64,000 bases of DNA from Sequoia sempervirens (lineage: Eukaryota > Streptophyta > Pinopsida > Cupressales > Cupressaceae): assembly GCA_007258455.2 (NCBI GenBank), contig VDFB02270651.1, positions 495,388,320 through 495,452,319 of the forward strand. The letters run 5' to 3'. The translations under genes were made by a program, and so were the position numbers. The notes under the pieces are model-generated. The model was not told where the DNA came from. It did no database searches and was given only the letters and a program-made list of their open reading frames with translations. Below are positions 35,575-48,082 of the stretch, piece after piece; the first letter of the stretch is position 1, and each line of letters starts with the position of its first letter.

Positions 35575-36035
35575 TTTTACTTATAATGGCAAACTTTTCC
35601 CACTGCTTTTTGCCATCAATCAGTTTCTTTTGAGCCGTTGATCTCTTTTTATTACCGTCCATCTTATTTTGTAAGTGTACAAATGCATCCACATATAATC
35701 CTTCACCATTTCAAGGCACATAAGATCTCCATGAAGAAAGCGATTGAAAACCAGAATAGTTTAATTACCGCTTCCTGTATTACATAAATCTCTTGCAAAT
35801 ACCAAGCCGATTCAACATAATTTTTGTGCAAGATGACAATATGAAGTAAACCAGTTTGAATTGCTTTCTTTAATTGTCCCGAGTAATTCCTGTTCCAACT
35901 AAAACCCAGTTTTATTGAAAAACGCATGCAATCCAGTGCGGTGAAGTGAAAAAATGATGGTTGTCTTTGACATTTGGTCTGTAATGATTGATGAAAACAT
36001 GCTACTTGATAGATCAGAAAATGATTGAAGGACAA
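35575..36035 (-). pseudogene. TIR domain of a plant resistance-type protein (relic)
   Basis: Reading all three minus-strand frames in order gives HVFINHYRPNVKDN (near 35970; family pattern DVFINHRGPDVK), GLHAFFNKTGF (xVFLDK), a segment with KKAIQTGLLHIVI followed by YVESAWYLQE (AIxTAxVHIAIxS..YAxSxWCLxE), ILVFN...DLMCLE (IPVFYDVKPSDLR) and GLYVDAFVHLQNK. This is essentially a complete TIR domain, the signalling/NADase module of TNL immune receptors, with at least two frameshifts. No NB-ARC or LRR region follows. It ends close to the MITE at 36045. Confidence 0.75.
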
Positions 36036-36044
36036 CCAGATCTA

Positions 36045-36462
36045 AGGGAGAGGGGTCTATAGTGGGCCACCCTAACTTTGCGCTTCTCAAAGTCCTATGT
36101 GAAAATTTCTAATCACTCCCAAATTTGTACAACAGCTTATTTGGCAAGTCCCCTACTTATAAAAATTGGTTTCAAGGCCACATCATCAAATATGATGCCA
36201 CATCAACATGCTTTTTGTCAAGGTATCCAAAAAGGCCCAAAAAAAAGGTGAGACCGATAGTGGGTCACTAAGTCATGTATTATTGGTGCGCTAATGTGGC
36301 ATCACATGATTTGTCAATTTGTGTACTTTATGGATAAAAGTATTTTGAAATTGGATATTAAATGTAAGTTTATTGGATATTAAGCCTACCTACTATGGGG
36401 CCCACTCAGGCCTACTTCTATACCCACCATTGGACCCCTACCCACTATGGGCCCCTTTCCCT
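36045..36462. mobile_element. MITE copy 1 (TA target duplication)
   Basis: 418 bp with terminal inverted repeats: left AGGGAGAGGGGTCTATAGTG, right complement AGGGAAAGGGGCCCATAGTG. TA dinucleotides lie at 36043-36044 and 36463-36464. The interior has no coding capacity and is colinear with 37058-37453. The word CCACTATGGG recurs just inside the right end. TA duplication suggests the Tc1/mariner (Stowaway-like) group, although the terminal bases are not the usual Stowaway CTCCCTCC. Confidence 0.85.
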
Positions 36463-36464
36463 TA

Positions 36465-37057
36465 CCATAGCATGCAAAGAACGACGTAGGCAAGCATATG
36501 TATGTAGAAATTACGTTTCAGTTTCATGCTCTATTGGTTCAGTTTTGTTATAAGTATCAGAATTCATAGCATTAATTATTTAGGTGGTTGTTTCATGCAG
36601 GCTCTGCTTAATTCAATCATGTTCACAAATAAACAAGCCACAATCTTGGCTAGATATGTCCTAATCCAAAAATTCATTGAAGTGAGGCCTTCGAGAGAAG
36701 AGATTATTGATTGGATCAACTAACTGGGAATGTGGTTTGGTTCTTAAATTTTTACCAATGGGTTTCTTCACAACCATTTTTCAATTCCCTGAACAAAGGG
36801 ACAAAATTATGGATGGGGGACCTTGGATAAATGATGGACCCTATATATGTTCCTTCAAAAGTGGAATCCAAATTTCAACCTTAGAAACACATCTCCATGG
36901 ATGGCTTGACATGGATAAGACTGTACAATCTCCCTCTAGAATATTGGTCTCGAGAGTGTTTAGCCAAAATTGACAATACTATTGATAAAACCTTGTAGAT
37001 CTACATGAGCGATGGAGAAACCTTAATTTATGTGCAAATAAAAATAATCTCCACCTA
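36465..37057 (+). pseudogene. L1-type LINE ORF1 (DUF4283-like) relic
   Basis: After a frameshift near 36725 the frame reads PMGFFTTIFQFPEQRDKIMD then GGPWINDGPYI, matching the DUF4283 domain at the start of plant L1 ORF1 proteins (F..xF..xxDRxxVxxGGPWxxxG). The following residues (WLDMDKTVQSPSRI) also fit. ORF1 is thought to bind LINE RNA. Stops follow near 36972. Confidence 0.75.
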
Positions 37058-37453
37058 GGGGAGAGGGGCCCATAGTGGAGCACCCTAATTTCATGTTTCT
37101 CAAATTCCTATGTGGAAATTTCAAATCACTCTAAATTTTGTGCAACAGTTTATTTGGCAACTCATGTGCTTCTATATTTTGTTTTAAGGCCACATCATCA
37201 AATATGATGCCACATCAGCATGCTTTTTGTCGAGGTATCCAAAAAGGCCCAAAAAAAAAGTGAGACCAATAGTGGTGCACTAAGTCATGTTTTATTGGTG
37301 CACTGATGTGGCATCACATGATTTCTCACTTTGTGTACTTTATGGATAAAAATTGTTTTGCAATTGGATATTAAAGTGCTCCACTATGAGGCCCACTGAG
37401 GACTACTTCTATCCCCACTATTGGACCCTGCTCCATTATGAGCCCCTCTCCCC
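37058..37453. mobile_element. MITE copy 2 (TA target duplication), inside the LINE
   Basis: 396 bp. Left end GGGGAGAGGGGCCCATAGTG, right complement GGGGAGAGGGGCTCATAATG, flanked by TA at 37056-37057 and 37454-37455. Colinear with copy 1. It lies between LINE ORF1 and endonuclease sequences, so it inserted into the LINE. Confidence 0.88.
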
Positions 37454-37455
37454 TA

Positions 37456-38260
37456 TATACCCTAAAAAAGGAAACATGGTCAAGCGCCATATAGACAACT
37501 AATTGATCGATATAGTCATGCTTCATGAAAACAAATTAAACAAGGTGGAGATTAAAACTCTTTTATCAAGCATTGTAAGGGCTAGATCAGGTGCTTTTAG
37601 GGGGTTGTGGCTTCTATGGAATTTGATAAGGTGTCCCTTGAGCCACAAACATTTATGCCCAATTGGCAATCGGCTAACGTACGCAGCTTCACTTCTGATC
37701 TAAATTTCAATAGTTTTACTAATGTTTATATGGCCCCACCAAAATAGAGGATAAAAGAAGTGTGTGGAATGAATTAAGCCTAGAACTTTTGACTTGTAGG
37801 AGATGGAAAATTCCTAATTGGAGATTATTTCAATGCAATCTTTAATTTGTTAGAAAATTAAAGGGGATTTTGGTAGGATCTCCCAAATATAGAAAGACTT
37901 CACAAATTTTGTAAATTTCAACAACTTCATCGATATTATCTTGATCGATGGAACTTTCACTTGGAACGATAGAAGATTGAGATTTACAAATATTGTAGAA
38001 AGATTGGACTGATTCTTACTATTTCCAAATTAGTTTAATTTCCCCACACTTCCAAAATCTCTAAGTTGACCCATCTTGACCTATAATCACTTCTCTATTT
38101 CTTTGAGCTTCATAGAGGACCACCCTCTGAAATTTTAATTTCATTTGAAAATGTGGTACCGTAGTGTGGAAATCAAAGATTTTTTGAAGATATAGCGACC
38201 AGAGCCATAGAACAGAAGTGGTTCCAAGATGTTTATCTTCCACAAAAAAACTCTAATACC
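37456..38260 (+). pseudogene. LINE endonuclease relic
   Basis: The frame at 37503-37703 starts DIVMLHENKLNKVEIKTLL, equivalent to xIxxLQETKL of AP-type LINE endonucleases with the catalytic Glu in HENKL, then GLWLLWN. Further frames show WNELSLELL and IGDYFNAIF (GDFNAI block) around 37770-37850. Several stops and shifts. Confidence 0.75.
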
Positions 38261-38897
38261 TCAAAGAGAACCTCAAAATTTGGAACAAGGTATCCTTCAA
38301 AGACATATTTAAAGATAAGGAAAGGATTGAGTTGGAACTAAAAAAATTTAATGAGAAAGTTATAGAAAATGGTGTGTTTCAAAATAACTACATCAAAGAA
38401 AAACATTTTTTTCCTGAACATAATGAAATCCTTGCGAAGGAGTAACTATATTGGCATTCTAAGTCTTAGGAGACTTGGTTAGTGGATGGGGACTTGAACA
38501 CCAAATTCTTCCACAATGCCTCAAAGGTACAACAAAAAAATAGAATATCCCATATTGTTGGCAATGACAAAACTTTGACTTAGACCCGTGCGGGCATCTA
38601 AGCATAAGAAATTAAGTTCTCCAACAACCTTTTGGGTGGAGACAATTTAGTTTACCCCACACACAACAACATTATAGATTTCATACCACCTATATTAAGG
38701 AATGAAGATAATGATTTCCTTTCTTCCCTAGTTCATGTTAAGGAAGACAAATCTATAGTATTTTGGCTACATACAAATAAATCTCTAGGCCTCAATGGAT
38801 TTCCAACCTAATTCTTTCAATTCTATTGGGATTTAATGGGAAATGACATCTGGAGAATGGTAAAAGATTCAAGTAAATATGGAAAGATACTTAGAGA
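38261..38897 (+). pseudogene. LINE reverse transcriptase, N-terminal part
   Basis: Frames show KSIVFWLHTNKSLGLNGFPT then FFQFYWDLMGNDIWRMVKDS (K-x-PGxDGFxxxFFxxFW) and KYGKILR. The next codons are found after the TRIM insertion at 39272, reading FNKTIIIPI. Confidence 0.82.
38892..38897. repeat. TRIM target duplication, left (tagaga)
   Basis: tagaga before the TRIM; the same six bases follow it at 39266-39271. Removing the TRIM and one copy restores the LINE reading frame. Confidence 0.85.
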
Positions 38898-39265
38898 TTG
38901 TTGCAAGGTGTGCACCCTTGGTCTCCTTATGTTGTGCAATGCAACACTCGGGTTCATGACATGGCTTAACCGCCTCATGTAGATTCATTAACTACGGTTG
39001 TATCGAGCATTAACAAGTTGATCTTTTGGTGCAACGACAACCGTCTTTGCAAAAATTGGTATCAGAGCCTGGGTCACGGGTTTGAACCCCTCACTTGTGC
39101 TAGGGGATTGTTGTAAGGTGTGTTCCCTTGGTCTCCTTTTGATGTGTAGCACAGTGCTTGGATTTGTGACATGGCTTAACCACCTCCTATGGATTCATTA
39201 ACTTTGGCGATTGTATTGAGAATTAATAGGTTAATCTTTTGGTGCAACAACAACCATCTTTGCAA
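38898..39265 (+). mobile_element. Miniature LTR retrotransposon (TRIM)
   Basis: 368 bp. Two direct LTRs of 155 bp (38898-39052) and 158 bp (39108-39265), both starting TTGTTG and ending TTTGCAA. After the first LTR comes TGGTATCAGAGC (39057-39068), a perfect initiator Met-tRNA primer site. Before the second is AGGGGA (39102-39107), a minimal polypurine tract. The internal domain is only 55 bp, so it is non-coding and would depend on another element. Flanked by a 6-bp duplication and inserted in the LINE reverse transcriptase. Confidence 0.92.
39057..39068 (+). promoter_or_regulatory. TRIM primer binding site
   Basis: TGGTATCAGAGC, the standard plant initiator Met-tRNA primer site, four bases after the first LTR. 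Confidence 0.92.
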
Positions 39266-39460
39266 TAGAGACTTCAATAAGACAATCATCATCCCCATTC
39301 TCAAAAAATTGGGTTGCTCCTCATTTACAAAATGCAAGCCTATTTAATTATGTAGTATAATCGACAAGATCATATCCAAGATAATGGTGAATAGGTTGAA
39401 AATTTTACTTCCATAATTTCAAAAGAATAGAGTGGCTTCATTCCAAGCTAAAATATCATG
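39266..39460 (+). pseudogene. LINE reverse transcriptase, middle part
   Basis: Continues from 38897: FNKTIIIPILKK, then IIDKIISKIMVNRLKILLP and SGFIPSQNIMDEI (family: NRLKxxLxxxIxxxQSGFxxxRxIxDxI). The next expected residues (IIAHEAIHS) appear only at about 40355, after an insertion. Confidence 0.8.
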
Positions 39461-40352
39461 GATGAAATATTTAGGATCAAGGGGTCTCAACCTTGCAATT
39501 ATAAAAGGTTAAGTACTATTTATAGTAAGTTTACATTTGAGCATGAATGGCTTTGAGATTTCCCCCAAAGCTATAAAATGGCCAAATAAATATGCTAGTA
39601 AATTTTTGACCCAATTTCATATCTAGATTTTAAGATATTAAAGTTTCCATTTTGGAAAGTTTCAAAGTCAATTTTGAGGCACTTAGAGATTGTTTTTGGA
39701 CCCAAAAGTGGTTGTAACTAGAAAAGTGGTTTGTAGCTTGATAGATCACTTCATGAGATTTCCAATTATTATAATAGTTCATCAATCTAATACCCAGATC
39801 AAATGTTATAGCCTCTAAAAGTTGGGTCTCTCAAATTGGAAAATATGAAAACATGTTGGTCACATAAAAGAGCTATAAGGGGGAGTTACACATTTTGGTG
39901 CAAGTTTTGACACACCATAGGTCATTTTTTATTGGACATAAGTTGGGCACCACTTTTTGGGTGGTTTTAGCTCATGGAAATTTATGAATACCATTTGACG
40001 ATTTCATGTATTGTATCTCCTATATATTAGGTGGTTAAGATGGAGGTTGAATGTGAGAATCTTATAGATGTTGAGTTATCTCTAGATTTATGGTTGGTGA
40101 CACTCCTAAGAGCGTTTTCTTTGTAAGTATATTGTAATCTTGTTGACTTTTGAATGATATATTGGGCAGATTTTGGAGTGTGGGGTTTTTCTCTTGCAAT
40201 GGTTTTCTCCACGTAAATCACTATATTGTGTTATGAATGATATTTATATTTATTTATGTTTATTATTTGTAACTATTGTAATGATTTTTTTGTATAACAC
40301 TTCTCTCGAGATTAGTGTAGGAATATTTTTTGCTACCTTAGCTTCCTTACAT
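39461..40352 (+). mobile_element. Probable solo LTR of a copia element, inside the LINE
   Basis: About 0.9 kb of non-LINE sequence interrupts the reverse transcriptase. Its 3' part has tgtggggtttttctcttgca followed by atggttttctccacgtaaat, a motif typical of copia LTR U5 regions, and it appears to end near ...cttaca. The exact ends and target duplication are not resolved, so an unrelated insertion is possible. Confidence 0.5.
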
Positions 40353-40985
40353 AAATTATTATAGCTCATGAAGCCATCCACTCCATAAAAAATAGAAATA
40401 AATTGTTTTGATCCTAAAGATTGACAAAAAAAAGGATATGATAGGGTCAATTGGATATTTCTACTAAAAAATATGAAAATATTTGGGTTCAACCATAAAT
40501 GTCTTGGATGGATCTATGCTTGTATTTCCACTATATGATAGTTAACGGTTACCCTTGTGGTTTCTTTAAGGTAGATCATGGTATTTAATAGGGGGACCCA
40601 TTATCCATATTCCTTGTGATTATGGTCGAAGTGCTTAGCTAGGGGGTTTCCCATTGTGCTATTTAATCGGTTGTTGGGAAGGTATTTTAATTACCAAATA
40701 ACATTCCAACCATCACTCATTAACTAGATTTGTTGATGACACTCTCCTCTATGGAACTTTGATGATGAATGAAATAAAAGTTATAAAGTCAACACTAGAT
40801 GAATACGTTCACTGCTCCTGTTGACTCATAAACAAAGAAAATTTAAGAATATTTTTGTCTAATACTAAAATATTGACTCACTAGATCATTAGTGTTGCTA
40901 TGGGCTTTGCGATCAAATCCCTTTTGAGATTGTTTTTGGGTTCATTCCATTGTATTTTGGAATTTGTGTGGCATAGATAGAAAAT
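40353..40985 (+). pseudogene. LINE reverse transcriptase, catalytic part
   Basis: Frames give IIAHEAIHSIKN, then KKGYDRVNWIFLLKNM and FGFNHKCLGWIYACISTI, and FVDDTLLYGT near 40729 with the catalytic Asp pair (FxDD). AMGFAIKSL and related residues continue to about 40930. Many stops. Confidence 0.82.
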
Positions 40986-41230
40986 AATACCTTTAAATCA
41001 TTGATAGCAATTCCAAAATTTTGACTGACCATGCAAACATCCAAGAAAAGGTAATTAAGTTCTTCTACAACCTTTACAGTCAAGATGATTTTGTTAATTC
41101 CATATTCTGTAATAAAATTTTGGATATGATATCACCTATATTAAGGAACAAAGATAATGATTTAATTTCTACCTCAATCCATTTTGAGGAAGTCAAATCC
41201 TCGATCGTAATTGCATGGATCTTTGACACA
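40986..41230 (+). pseudogene. Second LINE fragment (pre-RT region)
   Basis: The frame HANIQEKVIKFFYNLY followed by ILRNKDNDLISTSIHFEEVK is equivalent to LINE sequence at about 38580-38790 (IKFSNNLL ... ILRNEDNDFLSS ... VKEDKS). It therefore repeats a segment already present upstream: a second, truncated copy of the same family. It is broken off where repeat copy B begins. Confidence 0.75.
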
Positions 41231-42040
41231 AAAAGGGATCTTAAGATGCCACTTTTTTTTTCTAAAATCAGGAAAATTTGATTTGCACTAGAAAGTGAAG
41301 ATAGTTACACTCAAAATTTCAAGATACAGCAAGAACAAGAGTTAAAGTGCTATGAGTCTAGTTTCTAAGCTACTAATTCTTTTTGAAATTAATGAAGATT
41401 AAGGGTCTCAAAAATGGGGAGGGGGGTGAACAGGTCCTGTTTTGATAAAAAAAAAAAACATAGCGTCTGAGGGCACCCCCCTTTTTCATTAACTTTTTTT
41501 TAGAATTTCAAAAATTTGAATGGTGATAAATTAGTTAACACCATGTAGTTTAACCTCCTTCTTCTGGCTAATTTTTTTAATGAATATATAATATCTTATG
41601 AATTTTTGAAATGGAAACATCCTAAAAAGCTTAAAGTTGAGCGTGCTCCCCCTAAATTTTTTGAAAAATAATCAAAATTCAATTTTTTTTCATCATGTGT
41701 AGAATGGAGCCTAGTTTAAAAAAAAATAATTTGTTTCACGTTTCGATGGAGTAAAAAATCATAAAAACTAGCACATGTTGGTTTTTAACCAAAAAATGGA
41801 GGCATTTACAAGAGAAGTTATGGATCAAAACCTTAACTTAATCAAAACAAAAAGAAAATTATATATTTAGATAGCTAAGAGAGAGGTAACAAAAAGAAAA
41901 TTATATATTTAGATAGCTAAGAGAGAGGTTAACATCATCACAATTTTTTTATAAACTTGCATTGAAAGATGTGCAAACGTGACGATGAGCATGGACAAAA
42001 ATATGAGGAAATTTGGAAAATCCTGTGCATTCACTCATCC
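41231..42040 (+). repeat. Dispersed repeat, copy B body
   Basis: Colinear with copy A (5210-6070), with similarity visible throughout, including gatagttacactcaaaattt and gctaagagagaggttaacat. Copy B carries a private 42-bp duplication. The body shows no coding capacity. Confidence 0.78.
41846..41929. repeat. Perfect 42-bp tandem duplication
   Basis: 41846-41887 and 41888-41929 are identical (start aacaaaaagaaaattatata). Copy A has a single unit at the equivalent place, so the duplication arose in copy B. Confidence 0.93.
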
Positions 42041-42050
42041 AAAGTAGATC

Positions 42051-42138
42051 ATTTGGCGAGTGCCAAATTTGGCACTCGCCAAATGGCGCATCACATTTGG
42101 CAAGCACCAAATTTGGCGTGCGCCAAATGTGATGTGCC
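42051..42138. repeat. Palindrome cluster of copy B, left of the tract
   Basis: 42051-42084 is a perfect 34-bp palindrome (half: atttggcgagtgccaaa). 42085-42138 is a second, 54-bp palindrome with about three mismatches. Both are built from the word TTTGGCG/CGCCAAA. Confidence 0.95.
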
Positions 42139-42239
42139 ATTTGGTGCTGACTAAATGAGCTGCTTTGACCAAAAACTAACTTTCCCCTCTCTTTGCTCGA
42201 CCACTTTGATAACGTTAAGAGTTCACAGTTTATGATTGT

Positions 42240-44565
<2,326 letters not shown>

Positions 44566-44575
44566 ATTTCAATGC

Positions 44576-44619
44576 AACACATTTGGTGCTCACCAAATTT
44601 GGTGAGCGCCAAATGTGTT
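44576..44619. repeat. Palindrome of copy B, right of the tract
   Basis: 44-bp palindrome with one mismatch; half is aacacatttggtgctcacca plus aa. It uses the same TTTGG(C/T)G word as the palindromes left of the tract, so matching palindromes bracket the pyrimidine tract. Confidence 0.93.
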
Positions 44620-44879
44620 TTTTCCTTCAAACGGTAAAATAGGGGTTGATCCCATGATTTAGGCCCACATGTTTATGTATTTGTCTAGTTCAACGCTTTA
44701 TCCGACTCAAAAACTCATTTTTTATGTAGTTGACTCCTTGTTGTACCAATCTATGCTTGATCCATCACCTTTTTACCACCAATTTGCATCATAGACAATG
44801 TAGAAGAGGAAAATTTGAATTTTCTACATCATTTTACATTATCTCAGGTAATATATTCATTTTGGTAATATTGAAATGT

Positions 44880-45395
44880 CTTGATTTAGTTTATTTGTTT
44901 GTTTTTGACAATATAAATCAAATTCCTTTCATGATTTTATTAATCATAACAGTTTGACATACAATCAACATTGAATTAGATGGAAGTTGCATAAAAAAGT
45001 TTAATTTTTATGAGTTTGAAGAAAAAAATGAAAAAAATGACATAATTAAGATGAATTCATGTTTAAACTTATATAAACGACATCAACTTAAACACAAATT
45101 TTCTTATGAATTTTGTTTGCATTGCTTATAGTAGTCCATTTCCATCATGGCTAGTGGAATTCACTCTATTTCATTTTAGGTAGATGTTTATATCAAGTTT
45201 TTTTGTTTTGTTTTGAAATTTTATAGACCATTTATTTGATGATTTTATTATTCTTCATTGTTACACATAGAATTCAACATTTAATTAGACGGATCATGCA
45301 TGTAAAATTTTAATTTTTAGGAGTTTGAACATAAATGGAAAACATGACATAATAGATTCAAATTCGTGTAAACTTATATAGAGGATTTGAAAAAA
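44880..45395. repeat. Diverged tandem duplication, about 320-bp period
   Basis: Landmarks tcaacattgaattagatgga (44966) and tcaacatttaattagacgga (45272), each preceded by a gattttatta word and followed by taattttta...gagtttgaa and aaacttatata, run in the same order in both units. Confidence 0.75.
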
Positions 45396-46619
45396 TTCCT
45401 CAAGGAAATGCCTCAAAGCAATGTGGTCTCATGGAATGTAAACAACTTATATATCTAGAGGATTTCAAAAATTCATTTATGCTCCTTGATGGACTGTACC
45501 TTTAACCTCTTCTAATGTGATTCTATGAATTTGATGTCTTCATTATTTAGGGTGTCAGAATCCTAACTAAAGAATGCATGCACAAATAAGCAATTAGTTG
45601 AATCATCACTCAAACACTTCCCTTCAATTTTCATCTTGAAACTAGAACATATTTGAAAACATCTATGCATTTGAATGCCTAAAATAATATTCATCATCAT
45701 AAATATAATAATATCTTATCTTGTTGAACAACCATTTCCTCGTGAATTAAGAACTTGATAGGAAATGGTTGATACCTAGACTTGGTGTGAGGTGTTTTCC
45801 CTAGTATGGTGTGAGTCAAAGTTTCTATTCATTGTTGACTTGTGATTTTTAGTGATGGTTGTGGGAAAACTTTTATTTTCAACTAATTTGGAAAACCTAA
45901 TAGCTTTCATCAATGTTAATGCAAGTTTCCATTCATTATTTTGTGCCATAAAAATTTCACCTTCATCATGTGCTTAGATAAATTCATGTAACTTGACATG
46001 GTTGTTAATGCAAGTTTCCATTCATTCATACCATTTACTTTTCTAACAAATAAAAAATGGGAAAATTTTGTGCAATTGAAAATTTTTATTGTCTTTCTAA
46101 GTTACCTCATTGCCAAAGAAATAGTGAATAATTCCAAGATATAGCATGACAAACCCTTCTTTGAATTCATTCTTCATGGCTTGGTTGTGTTTGTCATCAT
46201 TCTCTATGATAAATCAAGGAGCTTTGAAGGACACTCACAGTGTGGTTTTGACAACAATAAGTACAAGATTCTCTAGTTTTCAAAGGTGGCAGCAACTTAT
46301 ACCCTGGGTTTGACACGTCTTTTCTCCTAAGCACTTGTACGCACTCCAAATTCTCCCCTCAAACCCTTCTTAACATTGATCAACGCTTACATGAAGCAAT
46401 TTTGTACAAATCCTTCAAAGTACTAGGTTTTACACATTATAGTTGCAAAAAGAAACAAATTGTCCCCAATAACTCACGCAAAATGATGATTTAGCAACCC
46501 TCCTTTTGTTAGCACATGCATATAGGCCTAGAAAAAATTAGTACCAAGTTTCATATATTTTCATTGGACGCATCAAAAGTTAAGGGTTTTTTGAAGCTCG
46601 CTATAAACCCTACGTTGGG
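45396..46619. other. No recognisable gene
   Basis: Nothing with a family motif on either strand. Confidence 0.5.
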
Positions 46620-46830
46620 GACAACAATGTTTGATAAGATATGCAATGTTTGATAAGTTACATTAGTTATTCAATGTAAAATAATGCTTTGAGTTTTAAA
46701 GATATGCAATGCAATGTAATCAGCGATATAAATATGTTTCATAAAATGATTGGTGTGTTTCATAAAATGCAATGTAATCAACAATATGGATATGTTTCAA
46801 AAAATGCATTGCTTACTTTTCTTGCGGTAT
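46620..46830. repeat. Short repeats before the PPR array
   Basis: Words such as gatatgcaatg, tttcataaaatg and aatgtaatca recur two or three times each, forming a degenerate lead-in to the array. Confidence 0.55.
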
Positions 46831-47856
46831 GGAGGTATACATGTATGAAAAATGTTGTAGCATAGACATGTTTGATAAGATGCTTTGGTAGACATGTTTG
46901 GAAAATGTGGTAGCATAGAAAAAGGAAGTGAGTTATTTGAAAGAAGGCCTCAAAGAAATGTGGTCTCATGGTGATGTCCATCACCATGAGACCACATTTC
47001 TTGGAGGCATTTTTCCAAACAACTCACTGCCTTCTTTCATGAAATGGTTTGGTAGACATGTATGAAAAATGTTGTAGCATATACATGTTTGATAAGATGC
47101 TTTGGTAGAAATGTATGGAAAATGTGGCTACATAGAAAAAGGAAGTGGGTTGTTTGAAAGAATGCCTCAAAGAAATGTGGTCTCATGGTGATGTCCATCA
47201 CCATGAGACCACACTTCTTGGAGGAATTTTTCCAAACATCTCACTGCCTTCTTTCATAAAATGGTTTGGTAGACATGTATGAAAAAGGCTGAGGTAGACA
47301 TGTATGAAAAATGTTGTAGCATAGACATGTTTGATAAGATGCTTTGGTAGACATGTATGGAAAATGTGGTTGCATAGAAAAAGGAAGTGAGTTGTTTGAA
47401 AGAATGCCTCAAAGAAATGTGGTCTCATGGTGATTTCTATCACCATGAGACCACACTTCTTGGAGGCATTTTTCCAAACAACTCACTGCCTTCTTTCATA
47501 AAATGGTTTGGTAGACATGTATGAAAAAGGCTAAGGTAGACATGTGTGAAAAATGTTGTAGCATAGACATGTTTGATAAGATGCTTTGGTAGACATGTAT
47601 GGAAAATGTGGTTGCATAGAAAGAGGCAGTGAGTTGTTTGAAAGATTTTCCTCAAAGAAATGTGGTCTCATGGTGATGACCATCACCATGAGACCACATT
47701 TCTTTGAGGCATTTTTCCATACAGCTCACTGCCTTCTTTCATAAAATGCTTTGGTAGATATGTATGAAAAAGGATGAGGTAGACATGTATGAAAAATGTT
47801 GTAGCATAGACATGTTTGATAAGATGCTTTGGTAGACATGTATGGAAAATGTGGTT
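46831..47856. repeat. Tandem array of inverted PPR-gene fragments
   Basis: Four units, centred at about 46977, 47194, 47435 and 47679 (spacing 217, 241 and 244 bp). In each, a plus-strand fragment (LVEMYGKCGYIEKGSGLF, then [11 protein letters not shown]) meets a reverse-complement fragment of the same motif (minus: HFMKEGSELFGKMPPRSVVSW). At the centre ggtctcatggtgatg faces catcaccatgagacc across two bases. The arms pair over about 60 bases with few mismatches. The peptide is the classic PLS-type PPR repeat of organelle RNA-binding proteins. There is no intact PPR gene here; a CACTA end interrupts the last unit after gtggtt. Confidence 0.9.
47854..47856. repeat. Presumed CACTA target duplication, left (GTT)
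   Basis: The three bases before the CACTA terminus. In other array units gtggtt is followed by gcatagaaa, so the right end should be followed by GTTGCATAG. Confidence 0.5.
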
Positions 47857-48082
47857 CACTACAACAAAATAGGAAATTACCACCTAAAATAGCGTCAGAA
47901 TTTAGTGCATTTGAGTTCATTAATTGGACACATCTCAATGCGCAAAACTCGATGCCAAACTGCATGTTCACTTTGGCCCCAAATTTTGCGTCGACTTTAG
48001 CACTGGATTTGGCACCGAAAAAATGGCACAAGCAATAGCACTGCCTTTAGCGTCAGGAATAGTGCCTAAATTAGTGCCCAAT

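Noticed and set aside
46778..47883. Minus-strand frames of 66-82 codons across the PPR array
   Set aside because: They start in the antisense of one arm and end in the sense of the other; only the RNVVSW tail is PPR-like, so they are not proteins.
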